Positions 9,628 to 19,708 of a DNA stretch of 64,000 nt are shown piece by piece (the first letter of the stretch is position 1; every line of letters begins with the position of its first letter). The stretch is taken from positions 2,542,001 through 2,606,000 of the forward strand of contig CP051141.1 of the NCBI GenBank assembly GCA_001592805.2. Direction: 5' to 3'. The notes under the pieces were generated by a model. That model saw nothing but the letters and a program-made list of their open reading frames with translations, did no database searches and was not told where the DNA came from. This DNA is from Peltaster fructicola (lineage: Eukaryota > Ascomycota > Dothideomycetes). The position numbers and the translations under genes were made by a program.

Positions 9628-11474
9628 ATGAACGGCATCAAGAATCTGCTGACTCCAAGCGAGCCCGGCGCAACGAATGGCAATGGCGAGCACCAGGAGA
9701 TTGTAGACCCGTCAAGGGCGCTGGAACTCCTTAAGGTCTACGAGCAGCGCGATGGGCTCTCTGTGCAGGATCTGATGGACGAGACTAAGATGGGTGGACT
9801 GACCTACAACGACTTCCTCCTTCTTCCTGGTTACATCGGATTTCCAGCATCGGTTGTCGATATGACCTCAAAGTTGACTCGCAACATTACCCTCAAGACG
9901 CCTTTCACATCATCACCGATGGACACCGTGACTGAGACCGATATGGCTATACATATGGCATTACTCGGTGGTATTGGTGTCATTCACCACAATTGTTCGA
10001 TTGAGCAGCAAGCAGAGATGGTACGCAAGGTTAAGAGATACGAGAACGGTTTTATCCTGGATCCTGTAGTCCTGTCTCCAGGCACGACCGTTGGCGAAGC
10101 ACGACGACTGAAAGAGCACTGGGGCTTTGGCGGCTTTCCAGTCACAGGTAGGTCAAACACATTGTCAATTCTTCATATGATGTTCTATTATCATAACTTT
10201 CGTTCAACCGCAAGCTCGAGGTCAGCGTACCAAGCGCAAAGTGGACAAACAACTGCCTGACTTCCACGACTATGGCACTGTCTACAACAAGTTCCATGGA
10301 AGCATCTGCTGACAGGAATATAGAATCCGGCAAGATGCGCTCAAAACTCATCGGCATTGTCACTCCCCGTGATACGCAATTCCACACCGACCCCTCGTCC
10401 CCTGTCACAGAGATTATGAGTACCGATCTGGTCACCGCCAAGCAGGGCATTAGTCTCGCAGACGCGAACGGAATCTTGAGCAAGAGCAAGAAGGGTAAAC
10501 TGCCAATTGTGGACGAGCAAGGCAACCTTATGGCACTCGTGTCGAGATCAGATTTAATGAAGAACCTGTCATATCCACTCGCGAGCAAGCTTCCTGGCAC
10601 AAAGCAGCTTCTGGCAGCAGCAGCAATTGGCACACGACCTCAGGACAAGGAGCGACTCACGGCCTTGGTGCACGCTGGACTCGATGTTGTCATTTTGGAC
10701 AGCTCGCAGGGTAACAGCATGTATCAGATCGAGATGATCCGATGGATCAAGAACGAATTCCCCAAACTCGAGGTCATTGGTGGCAATGTCGTCACACGAG
10801 AGCAAGCAGCTGGCTTGATTGCTGCTGGTGTTGATGGTCTCCGCATTGGTATGGGAGCCGGTTCGGCTTGTATAACTCAGGAAGTCATGGCTGTCGGACG
10901 ACCACAAGCTACAGCAGTCTTCAGAGTTTGCGAGTTCGCAGCACGATTCGGTGTGCCTTGCATTGCTGATGGTGGTATTCAAAATGTTGGACACATTGTC
11001 AAGTCACTCTGTCTTGGCGCTGGCACAATTATGATGGGAGGTCTTCTCGCAGCATGCACAGAATCTCCAGGAAGCTACACCATTGGCGAGGACGGTCTGC
11101 GACGAAAGGTCTACCGCGGTATGGGATCCATTGACGCCATGGAGGACAAGAAGGCTGGAGGCGCTACAGACAAAGCTGGTAACACTGCCAAAAACGCAGG
11201 TACTGCACGCTACTTCTCTGAAGGCGACAGACTTCTTGTTGCTCAGGGTGTATCAGGCTCCGTCCTTGATCGTGGAAGCGTGACCAAGTTCTTGCCATAT
11301 CTCAGCGCTGGTGTGCAGCACAGTCTGCAAGACATTGGCTGCACAAGCATTGCTGAGCTGCAGACCAAGGTCAAGTCGGGCGAGGTGAGGTTCGAATACC
11401 GCACTGCTGCGGCACAGATGGAGGGTGGCATTCAAGGATTTGCCGGCAGCGTCGAGAAGAAGTTGTACTCATAG
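9628..11474 (+). CDS. imdA: Inosine-5'-monophosphate dehydrogenase (IMPDH)
   Basis: Oxidises IMP to XMP with NAD+, the committed step of GTP synthesis, in the cytosol. Exons are 9628-10147 and 10324-11474. The 176-nt intron (GTAGGT...ATATAG) is the longest in the window. The product is 556 residues, slightly longer than yeast enzymes. It shows the N-terminal TIM-barrel start ([14 protein letters not shown]), two CBS modules in the middle ([39 protein letters not shown]), the catalytic-cysteine loop [20 protein letters not shown], the IMP phosphate loop [16 protein letters not shown], and the flap [10 protein letters not shown] with RYFSEGD. All catalytic elements look intact. Small departures from the usual fungal sequence (AVF for [11 protein letters not shown] for AGTTESPG) are conservative. 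The flap Tyr is retained, so the sequence gives no reason to call it a mycophenolate-resistant paralogue. Confidence 0.95.
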
Positions 11475-11901
11475 ATCTGAGAGATCGTTCTTGGCTTATG
11501 TCGTAATGTATTCATGATCTTCAAATCTTCCGACGCACAGCATCCGTGCTCGCAAACCCCTGTTCTGAACAACATTATTGGCAACAGGCGCGCGTCCTCT
11601 AGATACAGCCACAATACAGGACGTTCAATGCCGTCGCGACAAATACTGCGCCAAGCACAACACCTGCTAGGCTGCTGCTTCGACCGGCTCGTCCTATCGT
11701 CCTATCTGCGCACAGGTAGGCAGTGACAAAACTTTCGACCCTCAGCGCGCGCTGCGTAGTACCTGCTTCGGTCGGCTGCCAAAGCCTCAACTCAACGTAT
11801 CAGCCGGCTGAGGCTGTGTTTGCATATAGCAGCCTTACCTTCTCATGTCGCGTTCTGCCTCCCTTCATCACTGATCGTTGTCGTTCCTTACTGTTGGCAA
11901 G
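11475..11901. other. Intergenic, no gene seen
   Basis: 427 bp between IMP dehydrogenase and the MARVEL-like gene on the same strand. It should hold the IMPDH 3' UTR and the downstream promoter. Only short stop-interrupted frames and one small GC-rich inverted repeat (CAGCCGGCTG near 11799) are visible. Confidence 0.5.
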
Positions 11902-12812
11902 ATGAGGAAACCGCTTGACAAGCTTGGCAAGATCAAGGCTGGCTTGCACGTTGTTCAAGCCCTGTTCATCTTCATTGCATGGGCTCTCACAATAGCCGTC
12001 CTTACTAGAGATGGTGGTATTGGCGGGTCGACATGGTTCTATTTCACATTGGTGAGACCATACTAGTTTTCTGAGACGGAGTGCTGACTTGATCATAGTG
12101 CTTCATCACTGCGCCCGCTCTGATCTATCAGGTCATGGTTCCCATGTACCCACGAGCTGAGCGCTTCGCCAGCGTCTACGCCTACGCCACTATCGATACA
12201 CTCTTTGCAGTCCTTTGGTTCAGCGCCGCTATAGCCGTCGCTGCATGGAATACAGCAGGTCTGAACAAGGGAAAGGATGATAACAAGGACAGTGACGGCA
12301 GCTGCAACTACTTTGGCTACGGTGATACTACGAAATGCTCTGTCAGTAAGGCTGCTGTCGGGTTTGGCATTCTCATCTTCTTCTTGTTTGCAAGCACAGC
12401 CACCATCTCCGTCCTCTTCTGCAGACAGTATCGACAAACAGGTGTTGTACCAGGCACAAAACAAGCGAGCAGCAGTACCATCGGCCGCGCTGACGATACT
12501 TCGAAGGACGTGTGGTCATCGAATGTTGAAGAGCGGGAGTATGATGACTTTGAAGAGCCAGACGACAGACACAAATATGGCCAGGTGTCAGATGAGGATG
12601 GACAAGGACTACTACAGGAGCCAACTGCCCTGCTGCAAGGTGCAAGCAGTCTGAATCAGGGACAGAACTATGACATTTACGCACCAAGCTCATTGAGCTC
12701 TGGCAGCCACCATCACGATGCATCCACAGCATATCGTTCTCCGTTGATGGTTCCAGATCAGCATCATGACGGGAGAGCACAGTTTCCAGTCGCGAGATAC
12801 GACCGAATATGA
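11902..12812 (+). CDS. MARVEL-like four-helix membrane protein
   Basis: A predicted 287-residue integral membrane protein of the fungal MARVEL/membrane-associating type. Exon 1 is 11902-12051. A 47-nt intron (GTGAGA...CATAG) follows, then exon 2 at 12099-12812. Four hydrophobic segments are visible: GLHVVQALFIFIAWALTIAV (about 13-32), WFYFTLCFITAPALIYQVMV (about 45-65), ATIDTLFAVLWFSAAIAVAA (about 82-101), and AAVGFGILIFFLFASTATIS after a short Cys-containing loop (CNYFGYGDTTKC). The C-terminal 130 residues are polar and acidic, probably cytoplasmic, with Tyr-rich and acidic patches (EREYDDFEEPDDR). Fungal members sit at the plasma membrane or eisosomes, but the role of this one is not known. 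Confidence 0.8.
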
Positions 12813-12982
12813 GAAGCTCCCACGTTCGAGCGTGTTTGACGACGAGTCCTTGAAAGCATAGCTGCACACGACCATGACTTGCGCCAGCTTGTAGTACCAC
12901 GTCAAGAACTGAATCGTCTTATGAATCCAAAGACTTGTGTTCACTACAGCTACGACAACAACGCTTGCACTTGCCACTCTCG

Positions 12983-13618
12983 TCACTGACGAGCTTCTGC
13001 GTAGGTTGGCAAATCATCCTCGATGATCCGACCATCGTCGTGACGCTTGCTAGGCGGAATTCTCTTCGTTGCTCTCACCACCTGCAGTCGCTGATTGAGA
13101 GCCGCTCTCGCATCCTCGTCGGTGCTTGTTGCTTCGATTTGTGCCACGAGCTCGCTCTCCTCCTGGCACAGCAGTCGCCAGCGCATCAATTCCTCCTCCC
13201 GAAGAAGAGCAGATTGACCAGCTCGCGCTGCTTCGGCACACTGATGATGGCGATCTTACTGACCATTTCTTTGCTGATCTTTGTGGTATCAGGGTTACCA
13301 GTATCTTTATCGATCTCCCCGATCTGATGACATGAACGGAGGACCGAGTTCGCATAGTACTTGGTCTCTAAAACGGCGTTATAATGCTTGGCATGCTTGA
13401 TGGTCTTAAGCTTACTGACCACAGATCTTGGCCTGCAGTAAGGTGTCTGCCGTCAAGCAACCAAAGGCAGCTCTTGGCTCGCCAAGCAACTGCCAGTTGA
13501 AGACTGCATCCCGAGTAGGCACAGTCAGGTCGTCCGTAGGACGTGGACCCGTGCCCAGCCTGCCAAATGGGAAGCTTCCAGCATTTGGGAAGATTTGTTT
13601 CTTGAGCTCGTCGAACAT
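12983..13618 (-). CDS. Small protein of unknown function, three exons
   Basis: I do not recognise the family. A coherent model is exon 1 13618-13420, exon 2 13367-13299 and exon 3 13227-12983, joined by introns of 52 nt (GTCAGT...TTTTAG) and 71 nt (GTAACC...AAGCAG). It encodes 170 residues. The N-terminal part (FPFGRLGTGPRPTDDLTVPTR, DAVFNWQLLGEPRAAFGCLT) is proline-rich. The C-terminal half is a charged helix (LLREEELMRWRLLCQEESEL) ending in a PPxY-like LPTYAEARQ tail. No membrane segment or signal peptide is evident. It is convergent with the MARVEL-like gene at a 170-bp spacing. The exon joins were chosen by phase and splice signals only, so details may be wrong. Confidence 0.5.
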
Positions 13619-13949
13619 GGTTGATAGTGGTGCACTCGCAACGATCGAAGATTTCTGAGCCAGCTGGGAGTGCTTGGTTCTGTATACAGTCTGTTATATC
13701 AGCTGTGCCGGCGTAGCCACTATGGCCACTATGGCCACTATGGTCTGTTGGCTTGCTGCAAGATCGGACGCATGTCTCAGAAAGGGAATGGGAAGAAACT
13801 TGGAAGTTAACTACAGGGTGAGGCTGTGGTAGGGTAGGGTGAGGCAACCACGTGCTTCATCGAAGCCGTGTTTGGCACCTCGTCTATGGTCGTAGGCACT
13901 CGTCTATGGTCGTATGCACCATCTGTGCACATCCACGCCATCAATGAAT
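13619..13949. other. Intergenic with short direct repeats
   Basis: 331 bp between two minus-strand genes. It contains three 9-bp direct repeats (GGCCACTAT-type) at about 13718-13745 and a 19-bp duplication (CGTCTATGGTCGTA-type) at about 13881-13917. No gene is seen. Confidence 0.5.
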
Positions 13950-14619
13950 TCATGCTCGACGGATAGTCCACCTGATGTCTTTAATGCTCACTTCTTCGCC
14001 AGCTTTCTCATCATAGTCGAACCACTCTCCTTCTGTGAGATCAATGTCAGCGAAGGCAGTGCCTGACTCGATGCCCTTCGCCTTCCATCCACCCTATGCT
14101 TGTCAGCAGATGCTGCATCCAGATCACAGACATACATCGGCTTTGAATTCTGTGAACTCCAGTCCTCGGCAGTCGATCACAAGCATGTTGACAAGCTTGG
14201 CTGGACTCTGTTGTGGGTACGCTTTCGGTGCTTCCATGATATTGGCTGAATGCTGTCTCTGGACGGATCTTCAGCCCAAGTTACACCAGATGCGACGAAG
14301 AGACAAACCTTGCAATTCTGGCACTTCCACACGAAGTTTGCCTCGCCGCGGCTACCAGATTGCTCGTTTTGCTCCTGGAAAGGTGGTTAGCCATAGCATA
14401 TCTAGCTTTCCATACTTCGTACAAATCGGCTGATCGAAACCCAATTCGGGTGTACCTCACGACACGATGTGCATTGCACCTTGAATGTGTAGTAGAAAGG
14501 GGAGTCTTCTGTATCTTGAGGTTGGAGATCGGTCACACTGTAAGAAAACATAAGACGGGCTTTCCCATGTGATTGCAGTCTTACCCTTCAAGCTCAGCGG
14601 TCAATGCTACTGCAAGCAT
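13950..14619 (-). CDS. CXXC zinc-binding protein, UPF0587/DUF866 family
   Basis: A 160-residue protein of the DUF866 family (yeast YCR090C, human C1orf123), a beta-rich zinc-binding fold whose cellular role is poorly defined. Five exons: 14619-14585, 14537-14423, 14374-14309, 14258-14136 and 14093-13950. Four introns of 38-50 nt separate them, all with GT...AG ends, and the total is in frame. The two family CxxC pairs are present: CTSCREVHPNW and CQNCKRQHSA, giving a four-Cys zinc site. Other family words are SGSRGEANFVWK, APKAYPQQSPAKLVNMLVID and GLEFTEFKADGGW. The C-terminus GEWFDYDEKAGEEVSI is typical. The length equals the family norm, so the gene looks complete. Confidence 0.92.
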
Positions 14620-15015
14620 CGTGTGCTTAGTACGGTGATGTGATACACGATCAAGTTGTGCTGAGGTTGAACCAGACTCGAGCTCAGATCACTGCCCTAT
14701 AATTAGGTACTCGTTGCTTGTCTGGGTCCTTAGGTAGATGTGGACGTCTGCCAACGAGAATGAACTTTGAGCCAGAGCTTGGACTTCCAGGCAATCGACA
14801 ACAGCGACGTCAGACTCATAACATCACAGCATACACTTGGATCCTTGCTACACAACACAGGCAGCGCCCTATCCTCCTGCACTACCTGTCCCATACTTCG
14901 ATGTCTCGAGTTCATTCACTTCCGTTCCATGACCGGCACGATAATGGCTGAGATTTCAACTTCCTCACCTTAAGACTTTCCACAACACTTCCTGTGCAGC
15001 CGTCCTGAAACTGCT
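14620..15015. promoter_or_regulatory. Divergent intergenic region
   Basis: 396 bp between the starts of the DUF866 gene (-) and the unknown gene at 15016 (+). No gene or repeat is seen. It presumably holds both promoters. Confidence 0.4.
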
Positions 15016-15975
15016 ATGGCACCACGAAGGCTACCATGGCTTTCTGCTGAAACTCAAGCTTCGCCGGTGGACAGATCCGCCGGCACATCAGCGAAACGCA
15101 AGCAGAGAACTTCGCCTAACGATGATGCATCCACCTCCGATCTCGACATGACAATCGACAGAGATAAGTCAGCCAGCAAGTCCAGGAAGCTGCCTTCTTC
15201 ACCACCCTTGTTAGGAGCGGAACACTCTCTACCCGTTCCTGAGATCGAGTACATGCGAGAAGGCTTTGATGCCGATGATGGCTTTATCATGGTCGAAGAC
15301 GAGTTCATGAGTACGGCGCAGTTGTTCACGCGACATCTGCATTACGAAGAATACGCTAGGCGTACGAGACTGGCAAAATCACGCATGAAGGAGGCAGTGG
15401 AGAACACAGAGCGTCCAGTTGATGGGATTACGAAGCAATCAAGACAGGTCAAGGTCAAACTGCACTTGCGAGAGCAATCTAAACGTATGAGACGGGAGTC
15501 AGGGCACCCGAGTTACAGCCCTCAATCGAGTCATCTCTCCAGTTTGGTCATAAAGGATCTCTCCGCGGACATCGATCTTAGCGCTGTGCCAAAGAACAAA
15601 GTCAGAACCAAGGCAGCAGCAGGCATAGGGCGTGCTTCACGACCAGAGGAGCATCTTACTGCTGTCAAGCGTGATGCCGATAGCCTGGACACCGTCGTTG
15701 AGCTTTCAGGCGGGCCGAGTGATTGCTATGACCGCTTACCCGATCCAGCTGGAATACAATCACGTACACATGTCCCGACGAATACACGCATGCATGTCCA
15801 CGGCCGCCAGACAGAGCTCGACGACTTGACAATCACTCCTGATCGCAACCAAACAGCGTCCCAAATAGATGCTTTCTTCTCAGACCGCACACAGCAAAGA
15901 GCAGCAGCTTCTAACTTCTTAGCCGAACGTAGGGCAGCTTTGGAGAAGAGGAGACAAGCTCGAGCTGATCAATGA
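15016..15975 (+). CDS. Unknown, charged, probably nuclear protein
   Basis: A 319-residue single-exon protein that I do not recognise. It is mostly polar and likely disordered, with basic clusters (KRKQR, SKSRKLP, KRMRRE) that could be nuclear localisation signals. A central motif, EGFDADDGFIMVEDEFMSTA followed by QLFTRHLHYEEYARRTRLAK, looks like a conserved short ordered element. The C-terminal helix (SQIDAFFSDRTQQRAAASNF, then LAERRAALEKRRQARAD) is strongly basic. No signal peptide or membrane segment is seen. It is convergent with the SDR gene, whose stop lies 19 bp beyond its own. The long clean frame and Kozak-like ATG support a real gene. Confidence 0.7.
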   Translation: MAPRRLPWLSAETQASPVDRSAGTSAKRKQRTSPNDDASTSDLDMTIDRDKSASKSRKLPSSPPLLGAEHSLPVPEIEYMREGFDADDGFIMVEDEFMSTAQLFTRHLHYEEYARRTRLAKSRMKEAVENTERPVDGITKQSRQVKVKLHLREQSKRMRRESGHPSYSPQSSHLSSLVIKDLSADIDLSAVPKNKVRTKAAAGIGRASRPEEHLTAVKRDADSLDTVVELSGGPSDCYDRLPDPAGIQSRTHVPTNTRMHVHGRQTELDDLTITPDRNQTASQIDAFFSDRTQQRAAASNFLAERRAALEKRRQARADQ

Positions 15976-15993
15976 AGGCTTCATACACGTGGG

Positions 15994-16783
15994 CTACCAC
16001 TTCTCCAACATTGGACGGATATCGATCTCGTTTGTGAAGCACCTCTTGCTCTGAGTGTGCAGATTCCAGTACGACTCGGCAATGTCATCTGCGCCAATCT
16101 TGGCCTCTGGTGGCGCATCCTTCAGCCATTCCTTCGTCCTTGGGATATCAATCACTCCATCGATGACAGCATGAGCCACGTGGATGCCCTGAGGAGCGAA
16201 CTCCTTTGCCATAGATGTTGACAGCGCTCGCATAGCAAACTTGGCTGAAGCGAAAGAGCTCATCAAAGCGTTAGCCTTGATCGAAGCTGTGGCACCAGTG
16301 AAGATGATGGTCGGTGGATACTTTGAACCATCGACAGCCTTGAGTAATAGTGGCAACACTGCCTGCGAGAAGATGAAGGCTCCTTTACTGCGACACAATT
16401 AGCTCGTGTGTGATTTGAGGAACTCGTTATGACACTCACCAGCTGACCTCCCAGCCTGCAGAGAAATCTTCGACGCTCATCTCCAAGAGTGGCTTCCTCA
16501 CGAATCGACCGCTAGCATTGAAGACAGCTGCAGCACACTCGGTGCTATTGAACTCCTTCTGAATCTTGTCGAATGCTGATTTGACACTCTCTGGGCTCGA
16601 GACGTCCGTACTGATGCCGATTGCCTTGCCACCAGACTTGTTGATCTCTTCCACAAGACTCTCGTAGTTCTCAGGACTTCTAGCTAGTAGTGCTACAGGG
16701 TATGCTCGTGCAAATCGTCTTGCTACAGCAGCTCCAGTACCTGGGCCGACGCCAGCGACAACGGCGAATGCTTTGGATGCCAT
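15994..16783 (-). CDS. Atypical short-chain dehydrogenase/reductase (FxxxK type)
   Basis: A 245-residue Rossmann-fold protein. Exon 1 is 16783-16440, the intron is 52 nt (GTGAGT...TCGCAG), and exon 2 is 16387-15994. The N-terminal dinucleotide motif is VAGVGPGTGAAVARRFA, followed by LLARSPENYESLVEEI, which suggests NADP(H) by the Arg after the second strand. The acceptor region CKGAFIFSQAVLPLLLKA and FTGATASIKANALMSSF hold the usual positions, but the catalytic YxxxK reads FASAK: Phe replaces the proton-donor Tyr. This is seen in a fungal SDR subgroup that also shares AHAVIDGVIDIPRTKEWL. The reaction is therefore uncertain and may not be a classical carbonyl reduction. It is followed after 317 bp by the phosphoesterase gene on the same strand. 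Confidence 0.85.
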
Positions 16784-17100
16784 GGTCAGGATGAAATTGT
16801 GATGGTCGTTGTGATTGTTGATGTCTCAGGAGTGTTATATGTCTGCTGTTCACCTCATCTCCAAGCACGCGATTACCAATGCATGTGGAGTTCTCTGCGG
16901 AGTTGTGGCAATCAATATTGCGTCAGCCGGACCATCGTACATCTGTATCTCCTTGGACATGACCAACCGACCATCTAACTTGGATGCGAGACCGATCGTC
17001 GTACGTCTCACGAAGCGTAAACTGTCACAACCTCACCTCATCGAAGTACATTTACAACAGCACTCATGGCCAGATCGTACTACAAGATAAGATACACAAT
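16784..17100. other. Intergenic, no gene seen
   Basis: 317 bp between two minus-strand genes, holding the SDR promoter and the phosphoesterase 3' UTR. No repeat or RNA gene was recognised. Confidence 0.4.
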
Positions 17101-19162
17101 CTAGTTGTCGTAGCTGACGCTGAACAGCTTGAAGCCTGCGACCTGCTGCTGGAAGGCGACCTCCCCGTTGTATCCGATCGTCAAGTATTGTCCGACACTG
17201 TTCTGAAGGCTATGGCCCTTACCGCTTGACAGATCATTGATCATGAAGACTGTGGCATTCGATGCAGATTCTCCAGGGGCAACGACTACCTTTCCATCTA
17301 CGGCACTTGTGAGTGAAAACTTGTTGCTGCTATGCTGATGAGCGACGAAGCGTTGCGACTTCTCGCTGTGTTCTGGGCATGCAGCAGCAGATGACAGCTT
17401 GCCCTCGACAACTGCAAGGCCTCGGCCGTTGAGCTCGAAGACGAGATAACGACCTTCCGTCAGTTGACCTCGAACTGATTTGAAACCACTCTCTGTGGCG
17501 AGTGCAGTGCTGATATTCTGCTTGCCGTATGGGACAGGTGGTCTATCGTTGTCAGCGCATGTTTCTCCAAGCACATTGTGAGCTTACTTCGTAGTGTTGT
17601 AGGTCGACTGACATACAGAGTAGCCATTCCAATTACCGTTCTTGTCTGTCGACGGGTAGGTTGCGTTGAGCGCTTCAGGGATGCTGTAGTCTGGGTTTGC
17701 AAAATCAAAAGCCTTGGTCAGATCTGCCATATTTTGTCGTCTCCATGGCGCGACTGTGTTCAGCGTAACGTTCTTGCCCTTGGCCAGCTGCCACTGCTCG
17801 ATGAACTTGATCTGCGATGAGTGGTCTGCATGCTCAGTGTAGACGTGGCCACCTCGTGTCCATGGTGAGACGATAACGAAAGGTACTCGGAAGCCTGGTC
17901 CTGTGTACACCTGACCCTTGATCTTGCCATAAGGATCCTCAATCCACTCCTGTGCGGTTCCAGCTGGGCTGTGGTATGGAGTTACATGATCACCTTGTGA
18001 CTGTCAGTGGATGCTTACTGCTGTCTCCTGGCGTACGTACCAAAGCCACCAGTCTCATCGTACGAGATGATCAACGCGGTGCTGCTGTACTTTGGAGACG
18101 AGGTGACAGTGTCGACAATCTTTTGCCACAACCAGCCACCGTCCCTCGGTTGGTAGGGAGGGTGCTCGGAAAGCTCAGCAGGGCCGATGATGTAGGACAC
18201 TTCTGGGAGATTGCCATTTGCAGCATCCTCGTAGAACTTTTCGAGACCATTGTACACAAGTCCTCTCTGACTTAATGCCGATGAGTTGTCTGCCTCTTGA
18301 TACTGCTTGAACCATGCTAGAGGATTGTCGTCGAAGTTGTCGGTGTCCTGATAGACTTGCCATGTCACGCCCTGGTCCTGGTAGTTTTCCGGTGCAGTCT
18401 TCCATGTCAGTGGATAGCAATTGGTCTTGCCGCCCAGGTCGCAACCTGTCAGTGTGTTAACTCATGTTCGTCATCATAATTAGAGTCCTCACCCGGCGTC
18501 TCATTGTTGTCAATGTACACAGAGCTTCCGTCTTGGATGTTACCTGACACCCAAGCCGCACGGTTAGGGTTGGTGGATGATACTACACTCTCCTGGTACA
18601 TGTCTCCGATAGTCCATCCTTCAGCAATGGCGAAATGGTTAGGGATGTCCTTTCTTGTGAAGTGGGCCCAAGAGTATGGTGTGTTTCCAACTGGCCAATT
18701 ATTGTTCAGATCGCCGTTGAGAGCAGCGTGGTTTGCACCTGTTCGGCAATCAGCATGACATCCAAGACGAGATCCAATCCCAACATACTCCAGCCATTGC
18801 TACCTGCTGTCATACACTGTGTGGCGTAGTCCCTAATGCTGTTAGACGGTCACATCGTGCGAACTGCTGGACTCAACCCACCAGGTACCGCCGAGATAGT
18901 TCAGATACCATGGCAAGAGAGTCTTTGTTGCTGTTGAAAGTGAGCTGTCCACGGTCTGGTACCACAGAGGAGTGCCATTGTTGACCTGGACATTAGGATC
19001 TTTGAACCCTCGTACTCCTGCCATGGTGCCGAAGTAATGATCCAGGGCTCGGTTCTCTTGCATGAAGAGCACGACATGCTCGATGTCCTTGATGGTACCT
19101 GTGCTTGCAGCAGCTACGGCTGCGAAAGCCGAAGCCAACACTGTCGTCTTAATACGAGCCAT
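17101..19162 (-). CDS. Secreted phospholipase C-type phosphoesterase (PF04185)
   Basis: Hydrolyses phosphodiesters such as phosphatidylcholine or related compounds outside the cell, based on family. There are six exons: 19162-18882, 18832-18789, 18738-18493, 18445-18041, 17993-17588 and 17542-17101. The introns are 44-54 nt, one with a textbook CTAAC branch site, and the product is 607 residues in frame. A signal peptide covers about residues 1-19 (VLASAFAAVAAAS). Catalytic-fold motifs of the alkaline-phosphatase superfamily are present: VVLFMQENRALDHYFGTMAG, TQCMTAGSNGW, IAEGWTIGDMYQE with TNPNR, ISYDETGGFGDHVTPYHSP and EHADHSSQIKFIEQW. Residues after about 465 form a beta-rich C-terminal extension without obvious catalytic motifs. 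It shares a 546-bp divergent promoter with the multicopper oxidase. Confidence 0.92.
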
Positions 19163-19708
19163 AACAGCGTCCTGATTGTGCTATGGACAGATGGACGGTG
19201 TCAAGACAACACAATACTTATAATCCCCATATCACCAATAGGCACATAGCCTGTGCAGCCATTGTAGAGAGAAAATATCATCGTTTCGACTCCACGGTGC
19301 AGATCAGCCGGGCTTCTGATGGTTAAGGAAGCTTTGCGGGCTTCACGCCGATCGATGTAACGACTGAAATGTATCGTGGCACGCACGTGTGTCGGCTGTG
19401 TTCGAGAAGAAGAGAAGAAGCTGGAATCATGCTGCAGGAAGTGGACGCTCGGGACCCGCCGCTGCAGGGCATCTGGAATGAAAAGCTTAATTTCTTTGCT
19501 GCCAGCCACTCAGACGGACACTTTGAAGCACTACCTTTCAACCTGTCGTGTTTAGCCAGAGCACCTGGCAAAGTACTGTCGCCGTTTAGCCGGCGAAATG
19601 CTACGAGCTATGCACATGATGCACAAGCACGTTGCCACTCGGACAAGAGGCTAGGCAAGGCATGTCGTGCTTCAACCACGCTGAACTCTGCAGAGCAGCC
19701 TCTCGTCG
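19163..19708. promoter_or_regulatory. Divergent promoter, phosphoesterase / multicopper oxidase
   Basis: 546 bp between the two start codons. A 188-codon + frame overlaps its right half and runs into the oxidase gene in another frame. It has no family features and is not called. No specific binding site can be supported. Confidence 0.4.

Noticed and set aside
11391-11402. GGTTCGAATACC resembling a tRNA B box
   Set aside because: It is inside the IMP dehydrogenase exon (encoding VRFEYR), with no A box or cloverleaf around it.
9628-11474. Mycophenolate-resistant IMPDH marking a biosynthetic cluster
   Set aside because: The flap Tyr in YRGMG is retained and no polyketide synthase or prenyltransferase is nearby; it reads as the housekeeping enzyme.
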